DNA of 64,000 nucleotides from assembly GCA_036346225.1 (NCBI GenBank), contig JARFIW010000115.1, forward strand, positions 1,886,501 through 1,950,500, given 5' to 3'. The notes beneath the pieces are model-generated. The model ran no database searches. It had not been told where the DNA came from and saw only the letters and a list, made by a program, of their open reading frames with translations. This DNA comes from Platerodrilus igneus. Taxonomy: Eukaryota; Arthropoda; Insecta; Coleoptera; Lycidae. Shown one piece after another: positions 46,701-60,100 of the stretch. Made by a program: the position numbers and the translations under genes. Numbering within the stretch: position 1 is the stretch's first letter; every line of letters starts with the position of its first letter.

Positions 46701-48385
46701 TTTTAGGATATTTCAGAATATTCAATAGTTCTTAGGGTTTTCAGGATGTTTCATAAATTTCAGAATATTCAACGTTTTTCCAGGATATTAATTTTCTCTT
46801 AAGAGATTTCAGGACTTAGGCTTTCAAAGATTTTTCAGAATATTCAATAGTTTTTAGGGTTTTTCAGGATGTGTTGCATGAATTTTAGAATATTCAACAT
46901 TTCTCCAGGATATTAATTTTCTCTTAAGAGATTTCAGGACTTAGGCTTTCAAAATTATTCAGGAAATCATAAATTTCAGGATGGTTGAGATTTATTAGAT
47001 TGTACGATTTTTGGTTTTTAGGATTTTCAGGACGTTTTGCAGTTTATCAAAATTAGAATTTTTAAGATTTTTCAGAATGGTAAATATTTAAATGGTATTT
47101 TAGTACATGTTGCATGAATTTCAGTATATTCAGCATCTTTTCAGGATTTTCATTTCACTTAGGATATTTCACGACTTAGGTTTTCAAGATTTTTTGGAAA
47201 TAATAATCTTCAGTATGCTTGAGATTTATTAGATTGCACGATTTTAGGATTTTCAGGCGTTTCAGAGTTTATCAAGATTGGACATGTTTTGAAATTTTTA
47301 GGATTTTTCATAATATTCAAAGACAGGTTGAAGGAATTTCAGAATATTCATCATTTTCCAGGATATTAATTTTCTCTTAAGAGATTTCAGGACTTATTTC
47401 AAGATTTTTTAGGAAATCATAACTTTCAGGATGGTTGAGAATTATTAGATTGTACAATTTTTGGTTTTTAGGATTTTCAGGGTTGATTAAGGTTGCATGA
47501 ATTCCAAAATCTTTTAGGACTTTATTATGGAGCTTTTTCATGAATTTTTAGGATTTTTAAAATAGTTTTAAAATTTTTTAGAGCTTGGGGTTTTCTGGAT
47601 CGCTAAGACACTTAATCAGGATTATGTAAATTTCAATATTTTTCGGGCTTCTCAGCAGTTTACGATTGTCAAGATTTTTCAGGAAATGATTTTCGAACTT
47701 TTTCAGGAATCTTTCGGAGTTTCAAGATAGTTGAGGGGTTTTATCAGAATTGAATGAAATTCAGAATATTGAAGATTTTTCAAAATTTTCGATATCTAGG
47801 ATTTTCAAGATTGTCAAGATATTTCAGCGTTTATCAGGATTGCATAAATTTCAGGAATTTTAGGCTTCACACGATTTTCATTACTTTTACAATTGTCAAC
47901 ATTTTTCAGGACATGATTTTCGAGCCTTTTTGGAATTTTTAGGATTTTTAAGATAGTTCGGGGTTTATCAGGATTGCATGAAATTCGGAATATTGAGACA
48001 TTTCCTGAATTTTTATTTTTTTAAAGATTTTTTGGGACTTGGGATTTTTCAGGATTGATAAGGTACCTCAGGGTTTATCAAGGTTTTTCGGGCTTTTACG
48101 ATTGTCAAGATTTTTAAGGACATGATTTTTGAGCTTTTTCAGGATTTACGAGTTTCAGGATAGTTGAGGGTTTATAAGGATTGAATGAAATTCAGAATAG
48201 TGAAGATTTTTCGGGACCTGGGATTTTCAGGATTGTCAAGATATTTCAGCGTTTATCAGGGTTGCATAAATTTCAGGAATTTTAGGCTTCACAAGATTTT
48301 CATTACTTTTACAATTGTCAACATTTTTCAGGACATAATTTTTGAGCTTTTTCTGGAATATTTAGGATAGTTCGGGGTTTTCAGG

Positions 48386-49303
48386 TATTACACTTCTATT
48401 GGTGATACATTTATAAGGTCGATAAAACAGTTTGCAAAGTATTACACTTTAGATGGTTGATTACATTTATATGATGATAGTTCCTAAAAGTTCGGTAATT
48501 GACAGTTACCAAAGTTCATAAGTTACACATCACGCAAGCGCAATATAGAAAAGTTCGAGTGACGCCTCTAGTTCGGAGGGTTCAGCGCGAACCCCGTTTA
48601 CAGGTTTTCGCGTGGCCAACTACCATGACGTCACCGATTTACAAAAGGTATATTGCGCAATAATCGGTAGAATTTACATAATTAGACACGTATAAGCATA
48701 ACAAATTAGCTAATAATCTACTTACATCAAAATTCCGGCATTCGCACAAAGTTGCCCTAGGGTAGGCCTCTATTGGAGTCCATCCGATGCTACATTCCCG
48801 GATTTAGGATTAAAGATGGTGATTCCTCCGAAGCTGCTAGCGGTGCATCGACATTCAGGGTCGTGGAGTCCCGTTTCGCCTAAGGTTGCAGATTCATCTA
48901 CCTAATATGTAGAACGGCAGGATCAGGTTTTATAAGGGACGACAAACAAGATATAAATTCAGAATTATATCTACATTACTAGAGATAAGGTTTCACGATA
49001 CCTGACTGACCACTCCACTCCAAGAACCAAGGTTCAAAGGTCCACGTTTTCAGATGCAGTCACCAGAAAACCTCTCACCACTTTGTCCCCACTCTTTGTC
49101 TAGTATTATCTCTACCCCTCTAGGGACATGCACACTGCACAAATGCACTACTATGACGTTTTACGGATTAGTACCGCCTAGTCTATTTAAATATTCGCGC
49201 ACCGACGCCTTTTGAAAATATGGCGCGAAACTTCGAATTTACATCAAAATCTTAACTCTAATAAATTCGACTGTTTAAGTTTTGCAATATTGACATCGTA
49301 ACA
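48386..49303 (-). mobile_element. Probable solo LTR, 918 bp
   Basis: A non-repeat, GC-richer insert in the array, flanked by CAGG on both sides (48382-48385 and 49304-49307), a 4-bp duplication as for Gypsy-type elements. On the minus strand it begins TGTTACGATG and ends GTAATA; the terminal TGTTAC / GTAATA pair is the usual short inverted repeat with one change. It holds TATTTAAATA at 49184-49193, a possible TATA box, and a CRE-like TGACGTCA at 48626-48633. No open frame. The family is not recognised. Confidence 0.65.
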
Positions 49304-49399
49304 CAGGATTGTATAAAATTCAAAATCTGAAGACTTTTCTGAAATTTTATATTTTTAAGATATTTCAGGACTTGAGGTTTTCAGGATTACTAAGGTACT

Positions 49400-52300
49400 T
49401 AAGGGTTCTTCAAAGTTTTTCGGACTTCTCATGATTTTACGATTGTCAAGATTTTTCAGGACATGATTTTGAGCTTTTTCTAGAATTTTAGGATTTTAAG
49501 ATAGTTCAGGGTTTATCAGGATTGCATGAAATTCAGAATATTGAAGACTTTTCTGAATTTTATTTTTTTAAGATTTTTCGGGACTTGGGATTTTCAGGAT
49601 TGCTAAGGTAGCTCAGGGTTTACTAAGGTTATTTGGGCTTCTCAGGATTTCACAATTGTCAAGATTCTTTAGGACATGATTTTCGAGCTTTTTCAGGACT
49701 TACGAGTTTTAAGATAGTTGAGCGTTTATAAGGACTGAATGGAATTCAGAATGTTGAAGATTTTTCAAGATTTTGTGGAACCTGGGATTTTAAGATTCTT
49801 CAGGGTTGTCAAGATATTTCAGCGTTTATCAGGATTGCATAAATTTCAGGAATTTTAGGCCTCACAAGATTTTCATACTTTTACAATTGTCAACATTTTC
49901 AGGACATGATTTGAGCTTTTTCTGGAATTTTAGGATAGTTCGGGGTTTACCAGGATTGTATGAAATTCAAAAGCTGAAGACTTTTCCTGAAATTTTATAT
50001 TTTAAGATCTTTCAGGATTTTCATGATTACTAAGGTACCTCAGAGTTCATCAAAGTTTTCGGACTTCTCATGATTTTACGATTGTCAAGATTTTTCAGGA
50101 CATGATTTTGGAGCTTTTTCTTAAATTTTAGGATTTTAAGATAGTTCGGGGTTTATCAGGATTGCATGAAATTCAGAATATTGAAGACTTTTCCTGAATT
50201 TTTACTTTTTTAAAGATGTTTCAGGACTTGGGATTTTTAGAATTGCTAAGGTACCTCGCGGTTTATCAAGGTTTTTCCGGCGTCTGAGGATTTTACGATG
50301 GTCAAGATTTTTCAGAATATAATTTTCGAACTTTTTCAGGACTTAGGAATTTCAAGATAGTTGAGGGTTTATAAGCATTGAATGAAATTCAGAATATTGA
50401 AGAATTTTTCAAGATTTTGTGCGACCTAGGATTTTCAAAATTTTCAGGATCGTCTAGATATTTCAGCGTTTATCAGAATTGCATAAATTTCAGGAATTTT
50501 AGGCTTCACACGATTTTCATTACTTTTACGATTGTCAACATTTTTCAGGACATGATTTTGGAGCCATTTCTGGAATGTTTCAGATTTTTAAGATAGTTCT
50601 GGGTTTGTCAGAATTGCATGAAATACAGAATATTGAAGACTTTCCTGAATTTTTATTATTTTAAATTTTTCAGGACTTGGGATTTTCAGGATTGCTAAAG
50701 TACCTCAGGGTTTACTAAGGTTTTAGGCTTCTCAGGTTTTACGATTGTCAAGATATTCAGGACATGAACTTTGAGCTTTTCAGGACCTGCGTTTCAAGAT
50801 AGTTGAGAATTTATAAGGATTGAATAAAATTCAGAATATTGTAGATTTTTTCAAGATTTTGTGCGACCTAAGATTTTCAAGATTTTTCAGGATAGTCAAG
50901 GAATTTCAGCGTTTATCAGGATTGCATAAATTTCAGGAATTTTAGGCCTCACAAGATTTTCATACTTTTACAATTGTCAACATTTTCAGGACATGATTTG
51001 AGCTTTTTCTGGAATTTTTAGAATAGTTCGGGGTTTACCAGGATTGTATGAAATTCGGAATCTGAAGACTTTTCGTGAAATTTTATATTTTTAAGATTTT
51101 TCAAGACTTGAGATTTTCAGAATTACTATGGGACCTCGGGAGTCATCAAAGTTTTTCGGACTTCTCATGATTTTACGATTGTCAAGATTTTTCAGGACAT
51201 GATTTTGAGCTTTTTCTAGAATTTTAGGATTTTTAAGATAGTTCAGGGTTTATCAGGATTGCATGAAATTCAGAATATTGAAGACTTTTTCTGAATTTTT
51301 ATTTTTTTTTAAGATTTTTCGGGACTTGGGATTTTCAGGATTGCTAAGGTAGCTCAGGGTTTACTAAGGTTATTTGGGCTTCTCAGGATTTCACAATTGT
51401 CAAGATTCTTTAGGACATGATTTTCGAGCTTTTTCAGGACTTACGAGTTTTAAGATAGTTGAGCGTTTATAAGGACTGAATGGAATTCAGAATGTTGAAG
51501 ATTTTTTCAAGATTTTGTGGAACCTGGGATTTTTAAGATTCTTCAGGGTTGTCAAGATATTTCAGCGTTTATCAGGATTGCATAAATTTCAGGAATTTTA
51601 GGCCTCACAAGATTTTCATACTTTTACAATTGTCAACATTTTCAGGACATGATTTGAGCTTTTTCTGGAATTTTTAGTTTTAGATAGTTCGGGGTTTACC
51701 AGGATTGTATGAAATTCAAATAGCTGAAGACTTTTCCTGAAATTTTATATTTTAAAGATCTTTCAGGATTTTCATGATTACTAAGGTACCTCAGAGTTCA
51801 TCAAAGTTTTCGGACTTCTCATGATTTTACGATTGTCAAGATTTTTCAGGACATGATTTTGGAGCTTTTTCTTAAATTTTAGGATTTTTAAGATAGTTCG
51901 GAGGTTTATCAGGATTGCATGAAATTCAGAATATTGAAGACTTTTCCTGAATTTTGACTTTTTTTAAAGATGTTTCAGGACTTGTGGATTTTTTAGAATT
52001 GCTATTAGGTACCTCGCGGTTTATCAAGGTTTTTCCGGCGTCTGAGGATTTTACGATGGTCAAGATTTTCAGAATATAATTTTCGAACTTTTTCAGGACT
52101 TAGGAATTTCAAGATAGTTGAGGGTTTATAAGCATTGAATGAAATTCAGAATATTGAATTTCGAATTTTTTCAAGATTTTGTGCGACCTAGGATTTTCAA
52201 AATTTAGTACTCAGGGTATCAGTTCTAGATATTTCAGCGTTTTATCAGAATTGCATAAATTTCAGGAATTTTAGGCTTTCAGTTCACGATTTTCAATTAC

Positions 52301-55300
52301 TTTTACGATTGATCAACATTTTTCAGGACATGATTTTGAGAGCCATTTCTGGAATGTTTTCAGATTTTAGAGATCAGTTCTGGGTTTGTCAGAATTGCAT
52401 GAAATACAGAATATTTGAAGACTTTCCTGAATTTTATTATTTTAAATTTTTCAGGACTTGGGATTTTCAGGATTTGCTAAAGTACCTCAGGGTTTACTAA
52501 GGTGTTTTAGGCTTCTCAGGTTTTAATCGATTGTCAAGATATTCAGGACATTGAACTTTGAGCTTTTTCAGGACCTGCGTTTTCAGATGATAGTTGAGAA
52601 TTTATAAGGATTGAATAAAATTCAGAATATTGTAGATTTTTCAAGATTTTGTGCGACCTAAGATTTTCAAGATTTTTCAGGATTAAGTTCAAGGAATTTC
52701 AGCGTTTATCAGGATTGCATAAATTTCAGTTGAATTTTAGGCCTCATTTCAAGATTTGGTTCAATATTCGTTTTACAATTGTCAACATTTTCAGGACATG
52801 ATTTGAGCTTTTTCTGGAATTTTAGAGAATTTAGCTTCGGGGATTTACCAGGATTGTATGAAATTCGGTAAGTTCTGAAGACTTTATCGTGAAATTTCTA
52901 TTATTTTTTAAGATTTTTCAAGACTTGAGATTTTCAGAATTACTATGGGACCTCGGGAGTCATCAAAGTTTTTCGGACTTCTCATGATTTTACGATTGTC
53001 AAGATTTTTCAGGACATGATTTTGAGCTTTTTCTAGAATTTTAGGATTTTAAGATAGTTCAGGGTTTATCAGGATTGCATGAAATTCAGAATATTGAAGA
53101 CTTTTTCTGAATTTTTATTTTTTTTTAAGATTTTTCGGGACTTGGGATTTTCAGGATTGCTAAGGTAGCTCAGGGTTTACTAAGGTTATTTGGGCTTCTC
53201 AGATTTCTACAATTGTCAAGATTCTTTAGGACATGATTTTCGAGCTTTTCAGGACTTACGAGTTTTAAGATAGTTGAGCGTTTATAAGGACTGAATGGAA
53301 TTCAGAATGTTGAAGATTTTTTCAAGATTTTGTGGAACCTGGGATTTTTAAGATTCTTCAGGGTTGTCAAGATATTTCAGCGTTTATCAGGATTGCATAA
53401 ATTTCAGGAATTTTAGGCCTCACAAGATTTTCATACTTTTACAATTGTCAACATTTTCAGGACATGATTTGAGCTTTTTCTGGAATTTTTAGGATAGTTC
53501 GGGGTTTACCAGGATTGTATGAAATTCAAAAGCTGAAGACTTTTCCTGAAATTTTATATTTTTAAGATCTTTCAGGATTTTCATGATTACTAAGGTACCT
53601 CAGAGTTCATCAAAGTTTTTCGGACTTCTCATGATTTTACGATTGTCAAGATTTTTCAGGACATGATTTTGGAGCTTTTTCTTAAATTTTTAGGATTTTT
53701 AAGATAGTTCGGGGTTTATCAGGATTGCATGAAATTCAGAATATTGAAGACTTTTCCTGAATTTTTATTTTTTTTTAAAGATGTTTCAGGACTTGGGATT
53801 TTTAGAATTGCTAAGGTACCTCGCGGTTTATCAAGGTTTTTCCGGCGTCTGAGGATTTTACGATGGTCAAGATTTTTCAGAATATAATTTTCGAACTTTT
53901 TCAGGACTTAGGAATTTCAAGATAGTTGAGGGTTTATAAGCATTGAATGAAATTCAGAATATTGAAGAATTTTTCAAGATTTTGTGCGACCTAGGATTTT
54001 CAAAATTTTTCAGGATCGTCTAGATATTTCAGCGTTTATCAGAATTGCATAAATTTCAGGAATTTTAGGCTTCACACGATTTTCATTACTTTTACGATTG
54101 TCAACATTTTTCAGGACATGATTTTGGAGCCATTTCTGGAATGTTTCAGATTTTTAAGATAGTTCTGGGTTTGTCAGAATTGCATGAAATACAGAATATT
54201 GAAGACTTTCCTGAATTTTTATTATTTTAAATTTTTCAGGACTTGGGATTTTCAGGATTGCTAAAGTACCTCAGGGTTTACTAAGGTTTTTTAGGCTTCT
54301 CAGGTTTTTACGATTGTCAAGATATTCAGGACATGAACTTTGAGCTTTTTCAGGACCTGCGTTTCAAGATAGTTGAGAATTTATAAGGATTGAATAAAAT
54401 TCAGAATATTGTAGATTTTTTCAAGATTTTGTGCGACCTAAGATTTTCAAGATTTTTCAGGATAGTCAAGGAATTTCAGCGTTTATCAGGATTGCATAAA
54501 TTTCAGGAATTTTAGGCCTCACAAGATTTTCATACTTTTACAATTGTCAACATTTTCAGGACATGATTTGAGCTTTTTCTGGAATTTTTAGAATAGTTCG
54601 GGGTTTACCAGGATTGTATGAAATTCGGAATCTGAAGACTTTTCGTGAAATTTTATATTTTTAAGATTTTTCAAGACTTGAGATTTTCAGAATTACTATG
54701 GGACCTCGGGAGTCATCAAAGTTTTTCGGACTTCTCATGATTTTACGATTGTCAAGATTTTTCAGGACATGATTTTGAGCTTTTTCTAGAATTTTAGGAT
54801 TTTTAAGATAGTTCAGGGTTTATCAGGATTGCATGAAATTCAGAATATTGAAGACTTTTTCTGAATTTTTATTTTTTTTTAAGATTTTTCGGGACTTGGG
54901 ATTTTCAGGATTGCTAAGGTAGCTCAGGGTTTACTAAGGTTATTTGGGCTTCTCAGGATTTCACAATTGTCAAGATTCTTTAGGACATGATTTTCGAGCT
55001 TTTTCAGGACTTACGAGTTTTAAGATAGTTGAGCGTTTATAAGGACTGAATGGAATTCAGAATGTTGAAGATTTTTTCAAGATTTTGTGGAACCTGGGAT
55101 TTTTAAGATTCTTCAGGGTTGTCAAGATATTTCAGCGTTTATCAGGATTGCATAAATTTCAGGAATTTTAGGCCTCACAAGATTTTCATACTTTTACAAT
55201 TGTCAACATTTTCAGGACATGATTTGAGCTTTTTCTGGAATTTTTAGGATAGTTCGGGGTTTACCAGGATTGTATGAAATTCAAAAGCTGAAGACTTTTC

Positions 55301-57100
55301 CTGAAATTTTATATTTTTAAGATCTTTCAGGATTTTCATGATTACTAAGGTACCTCAGAGTTCATCAAAGTTTTTCGGACTTCTCATGATTTTACGATTG
55401 TCAAGATTTTTCAGGACATGATTTTGGAGCTTTTTCTTAAATTTTTAGGATTTTTAAGATAGTTCGGGGTTTATCAGGATTGCATGAAATTCAGAATATT
55501 GAAGACTTTTCCTGAATTTTTTTTTTTTTTAAGATTTTTCAGGACTTGGGATTTTCAGGACTGCTAAGGTACCTCAGGGTTTATCAAGGTTTTTCGGGCT
55601 TCTCAGAATTTTACGATTGTTAAATTTTTCAGGACATGATTTTGGAGCTTTTTCTTAAATTTTTAGGATTTTTAAGATAGTTCGGGGTTTATCAGGATTG
55701 CATGAAATTCAGAATATTGAAGACTTTTCCTGAATTTTATTTTTTTTAAAGATGTTTCAGGACTTGGGATTTTTAGAATTGCTAAGGTACCTCGCGGTTT
55801 ATCAAGGTTTTTCCGGCGTCTGAGGATTTTACGATGGTCAAGATTTTTCAGAATATAATTTTCGAACTTTTTCAGGACTTAGGAGTTTAAGATAGTTGAG
55901 GGTTTATAAGGATTGAATGAAATTCAGAAAATTAAAGTTTTTTCAAGATTTTGTGGGACCTGGGATTTTCAAAATTTTGCAGGATCGTCAAGATATTTCA
56001 GCGTTTATCAGAATTGCATAAATTTCAGGAATTTTAGGTTTTACAGGATTTTCATTACTTTTACGATTGTCAACATTTTTCAGGACATGATTTTTGAGCC
56101 ATTTCTGGAATGTTTCAGATTTTTAAGATAGTTCTGGGTTTGTCAGAATTGCATGAAATACAGAATATTGAAGACTTTCCTGAATTTTATTATTTTAAAT
56201 TTTTCAGGACTTGGGATTTTCAGGATTGCTAAAGTACCTCAGGGTTTACTAAGGTTTTTAGGCTTCTCAGGTTTTACGATTGTCAAGATATTCAGGACAT
56301 GAACTTTGAGCTTTTTCAGGACCTGCGTTTCAAGATAGTTGAGAAGTTTATAAGGATTGAATAAAATTCAGAATATTGTAGATTTTTTCAAGATTTTGTG
56401 CGACCTAAGATTTTCAAGATTTTTCAGGATAGTCAAGGAATTTCAGCGTTTATCAGGATTGCATAAATTTCAGGAATTTTAGGCCTCACAAGATTTTCAT
56501 ACTTTTACAATTGTCAACATTTTCAGGACATGATTTGAGCTTTTTCTGGAATTTTTAGAATAGTTCGGGGTTTACCAGGATTGTATGAAATTCGGAATCT
56601 GAAGACTTTTCGTGAAATTTTATATTTTTAAGATTTTTCAAGACTTGAGATTTTCAGAATTACTATGGGACCTCGGGAGTCATCAAAGTTTTTCGGACTT
56701 CTCATGATTTTACGATTGTCAAGATTTTTCAGGACATGATTTTCGAGCTTTTTCTAGAATTTTAGGATTTTTAAGATAGTTCAGGGTTTATCAGGATTGC
56801 ATGAAATTCAGAATATTGAAGACTTTTTCTGAATTTTTATTTTTTTTTAAGATTTTTCGGGACTTGGGATTTTCAGGATTGCTAAGGTAGCTCAGGGTTT
56901 ACTAAGGTTATTTGGGCTTCTCAGGATTTCACAATTGTCAAGATTCTTTAGGACATGATTTTCGAGCTTTTTCAGGACTTACGAGTTTTAAGATAGTTGA
57001 GCGTTTATAAGGACTGAATGGAATTCAGAATGTTGAAGATTTTTTCAAGATTTTGTGGAACCTGGGATTTTTAAGATTCTTCAGGGTTGTCAAGATATTT
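49400..57100 (+). repeat. Higher-order repeat, period about 1.75 kb
   Basis: The marker TGCTAAGGTAGCTCAGGG recurs at about 49601, 51342, 53158, 54912 and 56880, and TACTATGGGACCTCGGGAG at 51124, 52941, 54694 and 56661. Spacings are about 1741-1754 except 1817 (a copy with many small insertions) and 1967 (a copy with one extra subunit at about 55540-55760). Neighbouring copies are nearly identical, whereas 57.2-61.8 kb shows only diverged subunits. Confidence 0.9.
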
Positions 57101-60100
57101 CAACATTTATCAGGATTGCATAAGTTTCAGGAATTTTAGAGGCTTCACAAGAAATTCATTACTTTTACGATTGTCAACATTTTTCAGGACATGATTTTCG
57201 AACTTTTTCTGGAATTTTTAGGATAGTTCAAGGTTTACCAGGATTGCATGAAATTCAGAATCTGAAGACTTTTTCTGAAATTTTATATTCTTAAGATATT
57301 TCAAGAATTAAGATTTTCGGGATTATTAAGGTACCTCGGGGTTTCTCAAGGTTTTTGGACTTCTCAGGATTTTACGATCATCAAGATTTTTCAGGACATG
57401 ATTTTCGAACTTTTCAGGATTTAGGAGTTTCAAGATAGTTGATGGTTTATAGGAATTGAATGAAATTCAGAATATTGAAGATTTTTTCAAGATGTTGCGG
57501 ACCTGGGATTTTCAAAATTTTTCAAGATTGTCAAGATATTTTAGCGTTTATCAGGATTGCATAAATTTCAGGAATTTTAGGCTTCACAAGATTTTCATTA
57601 CTTTTGCGATTGTTAACATCTTTCAGGACACGATCTTCAAGCTTTTTCTGGAATTTTTAGGATTTTGAAGATAGTTCGGGGTTTATCAAGATTGCATGAA
57701 ATTCAGAATATTGAAGACTTTTCCTGATTTGAATTTTTTTAAATATTTTTCAGGACTTGGGATGTTCAGGATTGCTAAGGTACCTCAGGGTTTATCAAGG
57801 TTTTTGGGCTTCTCGGGATTTTACGATTGTGAAGGTTTTTCAGGATAGTTGAGGGTTAATAAGGATTGATTGTAATTCAGAATATTGAAAACTTTTCCTG
57901 AATTTTTATTTTTTTAAAGATTTTTTGGGACTTGGGATTTTTCAGGATTGCTAAGGTACCTCAGGGTCTATCAAGGTTTTTCGGGCTTCTCAGGATTTTA
58001 CGTTTGTCAAGATTTTCAGGACATGATTTTCGAGCTCTTTCAGGGCTTAGGAGTTTCGAGAAAGTTGAAGGTTTATAATGATTGATTGAAATTCAGAATA
58101 TTGAAGATTTTTTCAAGATGTTGCGGACCTGGGATTTTCAAGATATTTCGGCGTTTATCAGGATTGCATAAATTTCAGGAATTTCAGGCTTCACAAAATA
58201 TTCACTACTTTTACAATTGTCAACATTTTTCAGGACATGATTTGAGCTTTTTCTGGAATTTTTAGGATAGTTCGGGGTTTACCAGGATTTAATGAAATTC
58301 AGAATCTTGAAGACTTTTCCTGAAATATTATTTTTGTAAAGATTATTCAGGACACAAGATTTTCAGGATTGCTAAGGTACCTCAGGGTTGTGATCAAGGT
58401 TTTTCAGGCTTCTCAGGATTTTATGACTGTCAGAACATGAGTTTCGAGCTTTTTCAGAACTTAGCAGTTTCAAGATAGTTAGGTGTTTATCAGGATTGCA
58501 TGAAATTCAGAATATTGAAGACTTTTCCTGAATTTTTATTTTTTAAAAAAGAATTTCAGGACTTGGGATTTTCAGGGTTGCTAAGGTACCTCGGGGTTTA
58601 TCGAGGTTTTTCGAACTTCTCAGGATTTTACGATCATCAAGATTTTTCAGGGCATGATTTTCGAGCTTCTTCAGGATTTAATAGTTTCAAGATAGTTGAT
58701 GGTTTATAGGAGTTGAATGAAATTCAGAATATTGAAGCTTTTTTCAAGATTTTGCGGGAACTGGGATTTTCAAGATTTTTCAGGATTGTCAAGATATTTC
58801 GGTGTTTACCAAGATTGCATAAATTTCAGGAATTTTAGGTTTCACAGGCTTTTCATTACTTTTACGATTGTCAACATTTTTAAGGATGCGATTTTCGAGC
58901 CTTTTCTGGAATTTTTAGGATTTTTTAAGATAGTTCGTGGTTATCAGGTTTACATGAAATTCAGAATATTGAAAACTTTTCCTGAATTTGAATTTTTTTA
59001 AATATTTTTCAGGACTTGGCATTTTCAGGATTGCTAAGATACCTCAGGATTTATCAAGATTTTTCAGGCTTCGCAGGATTTTACGATTGTCAAGATTTTT
59101 CAGGACGAGTTTCGAGCTTTTTCAGGACTTAGGAGTTTCGAGATAGTTAAAGGTTTATAAGGATTGAATGAAATTCAGAATATTGAAGATTTTTTCAAGA
59201 TTTTGCAGGACCTAGTATTTTCAAGATTTTTCAGGATTGTTAGGATATTTCAGCGTTTATCAGGATTGCATATCTTTCAGGAATTTTAGGCTTTACAAGA
59301 TTTTCTTTACTTTTACCATTGCCAACATTTTTCAGGACACGATCTTCAAGCTTTTTTTTGAATTTTTAGGATTTTAAGATAGTTCGGGGTTTTTCAGGAC
59401 TGCATGAAATTCAGAATATTGAAGACTTTTCCTGAATTTTTTTTTTAAAGATTTTTGGGACTTGGGATTTTTCAGGATTGATAAGGTAACTCAGGGTTTA
59501 TCAAGGTTTTTCGAACTTCTCAGGATTTTACGATCATCAAGAATTTTCAGGACATGATTTTCGAGCTTTTTCAGGTTTTAGAAGTTTCAAGATAGTTGAT
59601 GGTTTATAGGAATTGAATGAAATTCAGAATATTGAAGCTTTTTTCAAGATTTTGCGGGAACTGGGATTTTCAAGATTTTTCAGGAGTGTCCAGATATTTC
59701 GGTGTTTACCAAGATTGCATAAATTTCAGGAATTTTAGGTTTCACAGGCTTTTCATTACTTTTACGATTGTCAACATTTTTAAGGATGCGATTTTCGAGC
59801 CTTTTCTGGAATTTTTAGGATTTTTTAAGATAGTTCTAGATTTATCAGGTTTACATGAAATTCAGAATATTGAAGACTTTTCCTGAATTTGAATTTTTTT
59901 AAATATTTTTCAGGACTTGGGATTTTTCAGGATTGATAAGGTAACTCAGGGTTTATCAAGGTTTTTCGAACTTCTCAGGATTTTACGATCATCAAGATTT
60001 TTCAGGACATGATTTTCGAGCTTTTTTAGGATTTAGAAGTTTCAAGATAGTTGATGGTTTATCGGAATTGATTGAAATTCAGATTATTGAAGCTATTTTC

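Larger units (their letters stand above)
35291..47700. repeat. Degenerate repeat array, basic unit about 231 bp
   Basis: Units contain CAGAATATTCAACATCTTTCC, TTTTCATTTCACTTAGGATATTTCAGGACTTAGG-like and AGATTTATTAGATTGCACAATTT-like blocks joined by GGATTTTTCAGG strings. Blocks at 35291-35720, 42040-42340 and 43330-43770 run in the opposite orientation (GAAAATCCTGATAAACC). Interrupted by the MRRF duplicate. Plus-strand Phe/Ile/Arg-rich frames in this array are artefacts of the repeat. Confidence 0.85.
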
